From NCBI GenBank assembly GCA_038503035.1, contig JAVSML010020804.1:248001-312000 (forward strand): a stretch of 64,000 nucleotides of DNA. The letters are read 5' to 3'. The position numbers were made by a program, and so were the translations under genes. Below are positions 1-10,398 of this stretch, one piece after another. Origin of the DNA: Crocodylus rhombifer. Lineage: Eukaryota > Chordata > Crocodylia > Crocodylidae. The notes below the pieces were generated by a model. The model searched no databases. It had not been told where the DNA came from and worked only from the letters and a program-made list of their open reading frames with translations. The first letter of the stretch is position 1. Each line of letters opens with the position of its first letter.

Positions 1-1794
1 CCCAGTGAAATGGTTTTAAACATTTACATTTTGTGGCTTCAAAAATATTGATAGAAAAATAAACATCTCAGATCAGCAGCCTGTTCCCTTTCACGGACAT
101 TGTAGCGCTGGATTCCTTAGGCCCCAGCTTGCTGTGCTTCTGTGCTTCCAAGACCACATGTTTATCTCCCACTCTTGCCCTGCATCTGAGGACTATATTC
201 TCCCACAAAAAATATGAGTAGCTAGTATTGTCTTCAGTGGGATATTATTTGTATTTGGTGGACAAAGGCAGAGAGATGAATAAAGATCCAAGAGCTTATC
301 TGTTTATCAGGGCCTTGAACTTTCTTCCATTTTATTAGCTGACTGAATCACATCTCTCTGCTTCCCTCCCCACCCTCCCATACCCCTCCACCACCATTTC
401 AGGGTCCTTATCCCTGAGTCCTATGCCCCCACTTTCCCTGTTTCTCTCCTTTCTCTTTTCCTCTTCTTTGGTGTTCTGTTTCCTTCAAGCCCGCTGATTT
501 TATTTCTAATCCCTTTTGTTTTTCAGCACTCTGTATCAATGTGATTGGCCAGGTGGGTTCACGATGTCTCTATTAAGCAGAATTTTTTTTTTTCAGTCAG
601 AAAGTCTGCAGATTTTCTCATACCTTTCATTCATCTGCTAGAATTGTCACTCATCAGAACCATTTTGGGGCTAAGATATTCTGCAATACCCCAGAGATCA
701 CCCCAGGGATATACAAGACATTTATTTTGACAAAGTGGGCACAAACATCCTATACTCACCTGTTGTAAATTGACATCGTTCCATTGACGTCAGTGGAACT
801 ACTGTAAGTTCCACAAGATGAAGACTGAGTCCAGCTAGGAAGATATTATAGTTCTGAATTGGAAAGTAATGGCGTCACCCTATGCACATAAACATGAAAC
901 AAAGAAGTGCATCAGTGTTTGTTATTTAGATTCCTGCTCTACTATTAGAAGGATCAACGGGTATCTTCAGGTAAGTAGAAATGTGGGGCTGCTCTACAAA
1001 AGAGGTGAAAAGGAAATTACTTCACAACTGTTATGCAAATATTATCTCCTACCCACCTACAGATATACCCATTTGCTAGGGTGACATTTTGTCCATGGAC
1101 TTGATAGCATGCTAGTTTTAGTGACTGTTTCCACAAAGTTCCTTTCCTAGGAAAGCACTATCATACAAAGCCACCGTTTCTCTTCATTCAAAAAAATGCA
1201 TTGATACTTTTCTGCCTAAACAAAGTACATGGAGAAGAGCAATGACCAAATATAAGCTGGAGGAAAAAGCATATGGCATTTCATGGATGACGCTAGTATC
1301 TAAAGGATCTGCGATATATTAGTAGGAATGGAAAGCAAACTCTCTGCTTCCATTACAGTAGCAGAGTCAGATCCTACCTTCAGTAGAAGGACTCTAGGAA
1401 ATTCAATAATTCAATATCTTCCTGAGGGGTACAACCTACCCACTTAGATTAGAGATTAGGTTCATGAAACTTTTGACTGCATGCTCTGGATAAAAGTGGC
1501 ACATGGTAAAGTGCTCACAAATCCTTCTTTTCCTATTGATCCCTCCCTTAATATGAAGGTTTTCAGATCAGGTTGCTCCTGATTTTCCCATCAGAGATAA
1601 TGTCTATAATGCAGTCCTGTTTTGCCAGAGCAAAAATCTGCAGCATATTGAAAAGTGAAGAGGTTGGGATATAATAAGCTACTATCAATATGGGTATGAT
1701 AAACTACTGTCAATATGAAAGTAAAATCCACAGGACTCTCCACATTATTTGTGTTCATGTCTAATGCATTAAATAGCTTATTTTTAAATCTAAA
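1..1794. other. AT-rich unique DNA, no gene seen
   Basis: No open reading frame here looks like a known protein and no repeat with clear ends was found. Around 760-800 there is a short stretch (a run like TTGTAAAT followed by CCATTGACGTCAGTGG) resembling part of the palindromic 'TTACACCAGTGTAAAT' dispersed repeat seen better at 56968-57072. The rest is ordinary AT-rich intergenic or intronic sequence. Confidence 0.5.
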
Positions 1795-1925
1795 TACATG
1801 CAGTAAAAGATTGCAAGAAAAACAGAGGTGCAGTTGAAAGGTGAAGTGACTTGTGCATGGCACATTGGTGGCAGTACTGTGACCTCTAGCCTCTGAACCA
1901 CTGATTCTTTGTGTTGTCTTAGCAA
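1795..1925 (-). repeat. MIR-type SINE remnant (minus strand)
   Basis: The + strand reads as the reverse complement of a MIR/CORE-SINE body: 'AGGTGAAGTGACTTGTGCATGG' in the position of the usual 'gttaagtgacttgcccaagg', then 'CACATTGGTGGCAG' and 'CCTCTGAACCACTGATTC'. Both flanks are too diverged to set ends. Inference from pattern similarity only. Confidence 0.35.
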
Positions 1926-2454
1926 TAAATAACTGCTAGTGATAGAGTATTTGGGTATGCACAGCAAGTTTAACCAAGACACCATGTCCAGCAATTAGTA
2001 CACAGCATCCATAGAGATAGAAGTCAGGTCTGTCACAAATTCACTGAATCCTTTCAATCTTTCTCCATTTACTGCTGACTATTAACACTTTGAAATACTC
2101 AGGACCATGGCTTAACACTGGCTATACATGTTTCATTAAAGGAGACAGTCAAGGATTTGTTTGGGTGATATCTTCAGTTTCATTAAAAGGCATTTGAAGA
2201 AAATAGACAAACCCAAAGAGGTTTATTAATTGTTGTGAAAATTAAAAAGGGAGGGACAGATCAAAAGTGGCGTGCCCATCACAATGTGAGCGTGGCATTT
2301 CTGAGACAATCACAATCCATGCAACACTGCAAAAAGATGCATTATAAAGCTATGTCTGGTGTTTGGGGGCTAATATGGTGTTACGGAAGAAATGAACCCA
2401 CAATATGTAGTTGTACAGAGCACCTGAGAAGCTTCAGGAGATGAGGAGTCTATT

Positions 2455-2625
2455 TTCAGTACTGCTGCTGGCCTGCTGAGTGGTCTTAGGCAAATCACTT
2501 CCCCACTTTGTGTCTCCATATTCCCACAGGGCTAAAGTGGGTCTAATAATACTTAACTCCTCTGTAAAGTACTTTGGGGACTATGGTTGAGAAAGCAAGG
2601 TTAACTGTAAGTATTATTTTTGGAA
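2455..2625 (+). repeat. MIR-type SINE remnant
   Basis: Contains in order the signatures 'GGTCTTAGGCAAATCACTTCC', 'TTTGTGTCTCCATATTCCC', 'AATAATACTTAACTCC' and 'TGTAAAGTACTTTGGGGA'. These correspond to the conserved CORE and 3' portions of old tRNA-derived SINEs of the MIR type. No target-site duplication is visible. Diverged and probably ancient. Confidence 0.5.
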
Positions 2626-3606
2626 AGTCTTAGTTTTGACTAGACTAGAAGTGAAGAAATTCAGACCATAACCTTTTTTCACACAGCAATCAACTAAATT
2701 GGTTTACTGCTAATGGCATACTTGCCTTGATCAAAAGACACATTTCTTTCTTTTCTTTTCCTTTCTTTTCTTTTTTAAAGCAAAAATTATTTTTTGGACA
2801 CAAACAAAGCTTTAGAACGTTTCCAGATGACCACTGTGTAAACAAGACTGTAAGGAAAATGGCAAATTTTGAATTCCGAATTTCGAAGAGCTTCTTTACA
2901 AAGCTTAGATACCACCCCTGCTTGCAAAGTGGACTGAAGAGGCAGAGCAGGGCCACATACCCTTCCATGCAGCACCATTTCATAAGCCTTTCTTCCTTCT
3001 TGTGACAGGGTTATTAGTCATCATGACAAAAGTATTAACCAGATAACTTGAAACAGACAATATGCAGAGCAAGAGAAAGGAATTCTAGAAGAACTCAGTC
3101 CTCTTTAATTTGAAGTATTTAACTTGTTCCCAGTGAGCTTGATAATGAGCTACTCCTCTATTTGACAAAGCACTAGAAAACATATACTATACTAGGAAGA
3201 CTTATACATCAACAGTGGTGGACAGGATGACCTGTCAGTCTTGTTTTTTTCTAATTTCCATGATTCTGAAACACTGACTTGACCAAACTGGACCGGTACC
3301 AGGAGACAAGAGCACTGGCTGCCAGAAGCAATATTTGACATGTTCCACGCATGCTTGTATGGAGCCATGTCCCTCCAAGCAATGTTTGGAATCTGGGGAT
3401 GGCTCCTAAGTATGTCCCAGTTGCCAGCCGGAGTTGACTGTGCAATGGTAGGGCAGTGAGACTGCAGAGGACACCTTGTGTTAGCCTTTAATAATATATT
3501 TTGGCATAATGCAACAGTGGTATTGTAGGACTTCAGAAAGAGCAATGACAATTTCCTGATGAGAAAAGAGTTGTTATGGCAGTTTTGAGACTATGGGGGT
3601 AGGAAC
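2626..3606. other. Unique DNA, no gene seen
   Basis: AT-rich. Contains a short CT/GA-rich stretch at about 2745-2775. Open frames on both strands (for example 3192-3551 minus) have no recognisable domain and overlap each other, as expected by chance. Confidence 0.45.
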
Positions 3607-4121
3607 TAGGGATGTGAACAGTTAAACAATTAAAACAATTAATCATGTAGCTGATATGCCCAGTGATAACCAGTTAGCTTACTCCTTACTGTTTAGCATG
3701 GGGTGGGGCACAGTCTATCAGGGAAGTGGGGGAGGAAGGAAAGCTGAATGGTGGCCCAGCAGAAACTGAGGATGGGAGGGAGGGAGGAGAGAGGAAGAAG
3801 GGAAGGGGAGAGGTGTGGGGGGAGAAGTACCCACCCTATGAGGTTAAAGAGGAAAACAGCAGATAGCCTAATGAGTCATCGATTAAGCAATTAGCTGCTC
3901 TTTCATAGGTGTTCCCTCCCTCTCACCAAATAACTTCAGGTGAGCTGTGCTGTCTTGTGGGGCTTGCCACCACCTCCTTCTCCCCCACACCTGTCAAAGG
4001 GCCTGGGGAGTGGCCCCAGCAGTAGCTGTGTCTGAGCTGCTGTGTTATATCAATTAACCATTTAACCAATATAATTAGAGGAGGTTAAACAGATAATTTT
4101 AAAATGATATTTACATCTCTA
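3607..4121. mobile_element. hAT-type non-autonomous DNA transposon, 515 bp
   Basis: The element starts TAGGGATGTGAACAG and ends with the inverted counterpart TTACATCTCTA. It is flanked by GTAGGAAC (3599-3606) and GTAGGGAC (4122-4129), an 8-bp duplication with one difference, the length made by hAT transposases. Inside are AT-rich subterminal stretches with AATTAA/GTTAAAC repeats on both sides, and a purine-rich block (about 3760-3830) of GGGAGG-type runs that could form unusual DNA structure. No transposase is encoded, so it must have been mobilised in trans. Family name not recognised. Confidence 0.75.
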
Positions 4122-5484
4122 GTAGGGACATGGAAACAACTTACCCTGGGATAGGAGCAGTTGCTATGTAGTATCCTGCTGCTACGCCAAGCTGAGGCAC
4201 TGCTTCATGGTGTCTGAAACGATCTGCTGATCCCAGGACATCTACGTGGAGCACATCACAGGCCACCACCGTACTCTGACCCCACCAGACCGACTGCCAC
4301 CAGACCGGACCCAGAGGGGACTGACTGAACCCTCCTCTGCACCTGATGGACTTCACTTCGAGGAATCTTCAGCAATGGACCACTCTGCTCCACCCGAAGA
4401 GGACCCCTGCAGTGAGACTCTGTATAGACTGAGACACTTTCTTCAACCTACTGCGTTGTACATTGTACAGGTTTGTGTGTATCTATTTTCTTTCTCTCTC
4501 GGTGTCGCACCCCCCCTCCTTCCCCTTTCCCCACCCCACTTCCCTGCCCCTGGGCTTAGTTGGCTAACATTGTATTTTCTGTAACCTAGTTGAGTTCCCC
4601 TCCTCACCCCCATCCCTCTAATGTTAGTCCCTTGCTCAGGCAATTTGTATTTGCCTACTAGCTTTGTCATCTTTTTGGATTTACAATCCTAGACATCTAC
4701 TAATACAATTCAAACCGTTCACACCCTTGCTCTTAGGTTACAGTAAGTGAAAGCTAGACTTCAATAAGTTTCATTGGGAGGGTACTATTCCAGTGTTGTT
4801 CGTATGTCCATGTCCTGGAGAGTTGTTGTATGCCCATGTCACTGTAGCTGTTAGATGCTAACTACCTACCACTGAAAACTATGTATTTAGATGCCTACAA
4901 AGGGATTTAGTTACTTGTGCACCTATGTTTGAAATGTTGGCTTTGGGGCCTGATTCTCTTGACTCTGTGCCCTTATAGGTGCTCCATACTTCTGAAAAAG
5001 CAAGTCCTTAGCATTTAGACACCCAGAATTTCATCCACTGCTGAAAGTGTCCCTTGTAGTTTATGCATGGTACTGTTCGATTGAATCCCAGTATCTTGAC
5101 TTCAGGAGCTCCCTAATTGCTTCAACCATGGTATTAACTAAACCTATTATTTTAGTGATCGTATTTCATATGACATGCCTACCATGGAAAGGGAACTGGA
5201 CGACTAAGGGGGAAGGAGGCATGTCATTGGCTCAGTTAGTGGGTGTTCAGGTTTCAATATTTAAGTATAGATAGCCCCTAGACTGAATCCAAACCCCGAA
5301 GCTTAGGGAGGATGGATTCAGAGTCCAAATCTAGACCTGCATATGAATTTTATGGCTGCCCACTATCCTTATAATGGGCTGAGTCAAAACTCTGGACTTG
5401 TCTACTGCCAAAAATTCAAGGGAAAGGGGACAACATTTCAGACCCACATTTTGTGACGTGAGTCTATCCAAACGGAAATATGTG
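4122..5484. other. Mostly unique DNA with an unexplained open stretch at 4246-4584
   Basis: A 112-codon frame on the + strand (4246-4584) is Pro-, Asp/Glu- and His-rich at first and hydrophobic at the end. The segment about 4190-4470 has more C, G and CpG than its flanks. It matches no protein family I recognise. It may be part of an unrecognised retroelement leader or a chance ORF. The remainder (4700-5484) is AT-rich with nothing identifiable. Confidence 0.35.
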
Positions 5485-5680
5485 CCTGTGGTTAAGGCAT
5501 CAGGCTGGGGCTCTGAAAAGCTGTGCCATATTCCTCATGTGTGACCTTGGACCAGTTACTGTTGCTGTGGGTCAGTTCCCTTTTTGTGAAACGGAGATAA
5601 TGATACAGCCAGTGGGGACAATGGCATCCATTAATGTTTGCAGGACATCCAGATCTATGGTAATAATCACTGTATGAAAG
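5485..5680 (+). repeat. MIR-type SINE remnant
   Basis: A tRNA-like head 'GTGGTTAAGGCATCAGGCTGGGG' is followed by 'TGTGACCTTGGACCAGTTACTG', 'GTGGGTCAGTTCCC' and 'GTGAAACGGAGATAATGATA'. This is the order of a MIR/CORE-SINE (A-box-like head, CORE, 3' 'cctcagttt...tgtaaaatggggataataa' part). Diverged; ends not defined. Confidence 0.55.
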
Positions 5681-6729
5681 CCAAAAAAAAAACTTTACTA
5701 AAAACCTACACAGACTTTTACATTTAAAAATAAACTAAGCGCTTTATTCACACGGCTTTCTTGAAGCAAGAACTCCATATAAGAGCCAACCAGGGTGGTC
5801 CTAATGTGATAATTTAAGGTTTCTGGTGGCAAAAGTTTCCTTTTCTTTTCCAACCAAAATGTATTTTTCCTTAATGTATTGAAAACCAGCCACCCAAAGA
5901 CCATTCTTTCTAAGCTTTCACATAAAAACCAGGATTTTCTCATAAAATATAAGCTTAGTACAGTTTTCCTCTCTCACACCATGTGGGGCTATTTGAAGGC
6001 TACTTCCACAAACAAAAATGTTAATAGATAGTATTTAAAAAAGGCAAAGCTAACACAAAAATATATTGAGCTCCACTCATTTTCAAGATGTCTTGTTTTT
6101 CTGTTTCCAGTATGCAGTAATGATTTAAAACCAGCTGAAAACCAATCCAAATGTGACAAAGATCACTCCATTGCTTTTGGGTTCAATTTTCGTCTGTTAT
6201 CATACTTCCCTCTCTGTTTGGTCTTCTGTCACCATATTTTCTCCATAAGTTTACTATTTATGGCTGTCAGGGACTAAGATTATATTATCAAGACTATGTC
6301 AACATAAATAATGCTAATTAAATTTCTATGTAGAACCAATGTGACATATATCTAGCACTGTGGGAATAATGGTTATATTCATTCATTGTTAGTTCCAAAA
6401 AAAAGAAAAATGTTTTGGATCAAAGGAAAACGAATATTTTAATGTTTTTCCAGCAAATACAAAACCCCAAAAGATTTTTTTTCATGCCAAATGAAATGTT
6501 GACTTTGAATGGAGCCCTTTTATGTTTTTAATTTCTTAAATAAATTTGAAGGAAATTTCAAAATAAACTAAACTGAAAAATAGAAACTTTTGTTTGGAAA
6601 AATGTTAAAATGATATGTTCCAACTTTGTCAAATTTCTCTTTTCTTTCTCTTTTGACACTAACCATTCAATTAAACAGACAGATATTCAAGAAAAGTTTT
6701 TGAGTTGGCTAAACTGCATTTTTCACCAA
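5681..6729. other. AT-rich unique DNA, no gene seen
   Basis: Very AT-rich, with several A-runs and stop codons in all frames. No repeat ends or coding stretch were recognised. Confidence 0.5.
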
Positions 6730-7405
6730 AGAAATAACCAGGTTACGCACCACCTGGATAAGGGAGACTATGTCACTGTCATTTACTTGGACTTTAGGGG
6801 GGCCTTTCACTTGGTGTCCCATGAGGCTCTCAAGGTAAAACTAGGGAACTATGGCCTCAACAATACAATGATCAGATGTGTGGGAAACTGGCTGCGGGGT
6901 CAGACTCAGAGTGTACTAATACATGGATCTGTGTTGACCTGGAGGAAGGTAGCCGGTAGGATCCCCCAGGGTTCAGTACTTGGACCAGTACTTTTCAACA
7001 CCTTCATCAATGATCTGGATGTTGGGGTGAAAAGCATGCTGGAAAACTTTACAAATGACACTAAGCTCTGGGGAAGTGCGGCCATGCATCGCGTTAGGCT
7101 GATGATCCAAGCAGACCTAGACAGATTGGTTAGATGGGGGGACCAGAACCAGATGATGTTCAACACTGACAAGTGTAAAGTGCTCCATATGGGGAGGAAA
7201 AATCTGCAGCAAACTTACAGGCTCGGTGGAGCTACACTAGCTAGCACCACCTACCCTGAAGATCTTCAAAAGGAGACTGGATGCACACTTTGCTGGGGTT
7301 ATTTGACCCCAGCAGTCTTTCCTGCCCAGAGCAGGGGTGCTGGACCCAATGATCTCATGAGGTCCCTTCCAGCCCTAGACCTTTGTGAATCTATGAAATT
7401 TTTGA
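6730..7405 (+). pseudogene. CR1 LINE fragment: internally deleted reverse transcriptase
   Basis: The reading frame open from before 6730 to 7428 carries CR1-type reverse transcriptase signatures: 'VIYLDFRGAF' (palm Asp), 'WLRGQTQSV', 'RIPQGSVLGPVLFN' and 'FTNDTKLWG' at the usual catalytic FADD position, then 'FNTDKCKVLHMGRKN'. After about 7245 the frame jumps directly to the ORF2 C-terminus and the CR1 3' end ('CTTCCAGCCCTAGAC...AATCTATGAAAT'), so roughly the whole thumb region is missing. The copy is 5'-truncated in the RT, as is normal for CR1. The first catalytic Asp is Asn. The same protein family is found at 23472-26590 and 31685-33120. It is not a functional gene. Confidence 0.9.
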
Positions 7406-9044
7406 CTAAAAGGTATTGCCTGCTCTAAAAAGTATTGCCAGTACACAGTTTAGTAGTCTTTCAAATATGGCAGCCCCCAGTGACTTGCATGTTTCCCAGA
7501 AGAAGGTCAGATTTACTATATTCCAAAAGAATACAGTAGGCATGTAATTTAAACCCAGGACAGGTAAAACATTAACCAAGTGTTATTAACTACAATCATT
7601 TTATGGACACACCGTGTCTCAAAATAATATTCAAGACCAAAACATTAAATTTCTCTGACAACTATCATTCTCGTCAAAAGTTGGAGTAAAACAAATGTAA
7701 TAAATATAACATTCCAAAATTAATTCAAAGCTTTTCCCTCAGATCCTCCAGTTGGACTAGCTGATCTCTTGAAACCAAGGAACAAGAGGATGGGGGGTGC
7801 TTTTTCCGTCCAGCCTCTCTGGCAAGACGAGAGCAGGAGGGGCCAGACACTTTGGCTCCACATTCACCCAACAGCTTTTTCAAACTCCCTGCCTATTGAG
7901 CAACAAGCAGGCAATAGTTTGTATGTTCACATTACTGTGTTGACAGTCTGAATGGAGAGTTATAACTGGATTAGCCAGTTTCCTCTCCTGAAATACAGTT
8001 TGAATGGGTATATCAGAAACTATTGAGGTGCAAAGGTAAAGTGGGAAATGAGCACAACCACATTATAGCAGTGCAGTGTTTTGGTCATATTTTTATGTGA
8101 GGGAAATAGTAACTAATGCTCAAATCTGAAACCAAAGCCACCACAGTAAGTAGTTACTAGAACTTCATATTTGGCTCATGCAATTCTATAATGCACAGGA
8201 GATCAATTGTGTAAATGGAAAGGCTGAGGTGCTCCAAGCCACAACTAAACAGCATTTTTGCAAGATACTGGCCAAACCACTTCCATACAGACCCCATTAA
8301 TGAGGTCTCTATTATGATGGCTTATATACCACATATCTCATATTTTCAGATAATTTCCAAACAGGGGGAGGGCCAGTGTCACTGTCTTGCTAGAATTCCC
8401 CAAAGGTGGCATCATCATGAAAATTTAGATTATGTCTTAAGATAATGGCCAAGCCTGGAATGAAGAACAGAGGTTCTGCCATGATTAAGGAGAATAGAGA
8501 GAGAAAGGAAGAATAACCATCCCCAAATAGAGCCTTAGGATATATTGCTTTCTTTGGAAACAATTTAATTCAGTGAGTAATGCTCTGGATGCAATAGGAT
8601 TACACAAGGGACATATTTGGCCCATCTGTGTTTTGTAAAAATTGGGTGTGTAGGGCAAATCTCCCTTCAGGCAGGTTCAACCAGCAAAACCTGTTCACTC
8701 TCAGCAGGAAATTGGATTCTCTGACACCAACAGTATCACAAGTTGTATTTGCAAACAATATCATTTGTATTAAATACCATTTCTAAAACGACTGGAAACG
8801 TATCAATCTAAAAACAGTCTATATCAAACTACATTTCTTGTCTCAAAGAGCACCAGTCAAAATTCTGACCTAATAAATCCAGATCTAGAAAAATGCTGTT
8901 GATTCCAGAATTACTCTAGACTTGGTTTAACTGAAAACAGGATCTAGTTCTTACTGCTTAATTTTTATTGAGAAATTCCATGTGTGTGTTGGGCCAGAAT
9001 GTTTTACTATGCAAAGCAGGCATCTGCCTTCTATCATTGCCAAT
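7406..9044. other. AT-rich unique DNA, no gene seen
   Basis: No domain-bearing frame, no SINE signature and no terminal repeats recognised. Confidence 0.5.
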
Positions 9045-9110
9045 GTACACACACATATATATGGATATATATGCATATGCATATATGTATGTGTGTTTGT
9101 GTGTGCATGC
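9045..9110. repeat. Alternating purine-pyrimidine microsatellite (TA/CA/TG)
   Basis: Interrupted run of CACACATATATATGG, ATATATGCATATGCATATATG and GTGTGTTTGTGTGTG. The alternating tract could adopt Z-form DNA. Length varies easily by replication slippage. Confidence 0.85.
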
Positions 9111-9588
9111 AGATATGTTGATTTTCTCATGGTAATTAATGACTGACAATAATTAATTAATAATTAATGACTGAAGTTCTCTGTCCCTTTTACAGAGAGT
9201 ACCAGTAGCAGGAATTCATGCTCTTGTTCCATGATCATATTACATTTCTCTGTAAAATTTCCAGTCACTGACAGATACATATTAAGCTTATAAGTCACAT
9301 TTAAACCATGTCTAACATTTCAGAACTCTTCCTAATAGAAAGTCTATTATTTGCCTTCCATCATTCAGGCACCTTGGATGCCATTCTAGTTACGAATTTG
9401 AAAACACCACATGGGCTAAGGATAGAAATTACATGTAAATCAGTATAAGTGATCAGAAACTGGTTCAAATCTGTAATGCAACAGAAATTCAGTGCACATA
9501 AACAGCTTTCAAAATAGCTGAAACTAATTTAAGATAAACCTGGATGGATATAGGACCAGACTTAACTGATTTGGGTTAAGTTGGTTTC

Positions 9589-10110
9589 TTGAACTTCTGT
9601 GGTGCCTTCACCAATGTGAGTGCTGGTTGTGGGGGGGCAGTGCTCATGACACCTGCATCTTATGGAATGCTTCCCTGCCAGTCCTGGTGCAGAGTGGGTG
9701 CTCTGCGCCAGGGGTGCTGGACCTCCAGCTGCCCACTGCGGTGGTCCTGCCCCTCCTCATCAGGGACCCCACCTACCTGTTCCTCCCCTGGTTCATGCAG
9801 CACTACACCAGCCAGCTGGACCCCCACCAGACCCACTTCAACAGGTGCCTAAGGCTGGACCTCTGCCCCAACAGAGTGTGCCTTCAGCCACCTCAAGGGA
9901 CCCCGGTGCATCTGTACTTCTTGCCTTGAGGTCTTTGAAGACAACATCCCCCAGATCACCATTCCAGCCTGCATGCTGCATAACTTCTGCAAGGCTTGGG
10001 GAGAGCTGTTTTGCAAGGCCTTGGCTGAGGAGGCACAGCAGGTAGAAGACACCTGGCAGCTGGAGCACCAGCTGCTGCAGCAGCGACAGCGACAGCGGTA
10101 GGCCCTTCAT
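9589..10110 (+). pseudogene. PIF/Harbinger (HARBI1-like) DDE transposase, C-terminal half, broken
   Basis: Harbinger transposases cut and paste DNA with a DDE endonuclease domain. Pieces in three + frames match that domain in order: 'GSAHDTCILWNASLP' (region of the second catalytic Asp, 9635-9680), 'IRDPTYLFLPWFMQHYT' (third conserved block, about 9755-9805), 'DPHQTHFNRC' (about 9821-9850), a Cys/Phe 'VECAFGRLK'-like segment, and 'ITIPACMLHNFCKAWGE' (about 9957-10005) followed by a Gln-rich tail ending near 10100. The frame changes at least twice, so it is a pseudogene. The N-terminal half, with the helix-turn-helix and first Asp, is not upstream: the frame starts directly after the element's left terminal region. 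Confidence 0.8.
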
Positions 10111-10303
10111 CCCCGTTCAGCTGAGGCCCCAGATGAGCTGCACAACTGCCAGTAGGGGCCAGGACACCAGGTGTGAGAGGCACTGGATGACCATCTCCTC
10201 CTACACCCCCTGCTGTAGCCAGCCTGGACAGATTCCCATAGACCCCTGCCCCACCACCCACTCCCATCACCATGGTCACTGTGGACAGTTCTCAGAAAAA
10301 CCC

Positions 10304-10309
10304 TTTATT
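10304..10309 (-). terminator. Poly(A) signal AATAAA on the minus strand, convergent with the transposase
   Basis: TTTATT on + gives AATAAA on minus. In Harbinger elements the second gene (Myb/SANT-like DNA-binding protein) is often convergent with the transposase. This signal would end such a gene and fits the minus-strand coding remnants to its right. Confidence 0.45.
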
Positions 10310-10371
10310 GCCCTCAGAACAAACAGACCACCCTGTCTCGAGCCCATCCACCTCCCACACCACCCACCAAC

Positions 10372-10377
10372 AATAAA
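10372..10377 (+). terminator. Poly(A) signal AATAAA of the Harbinger transposase transcript
   Basis: AATAAA about 260 bp after the last recognisable transposase residues, on the same strand. It lies beyond an opposite-strand AATAAA at 10304-10309, so the two transcripts would overlap tail to tail. Confidence 0.5.
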
Positions 10378-10398
10378 ACACCCTCTTCTCCATGCAAA

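Noticed and set aside
2690..3005. Opposed frames of about 95 codons
   Set aside because: Mirror frames over a pyrimidine-rich stretch. No similarity to known proteins.
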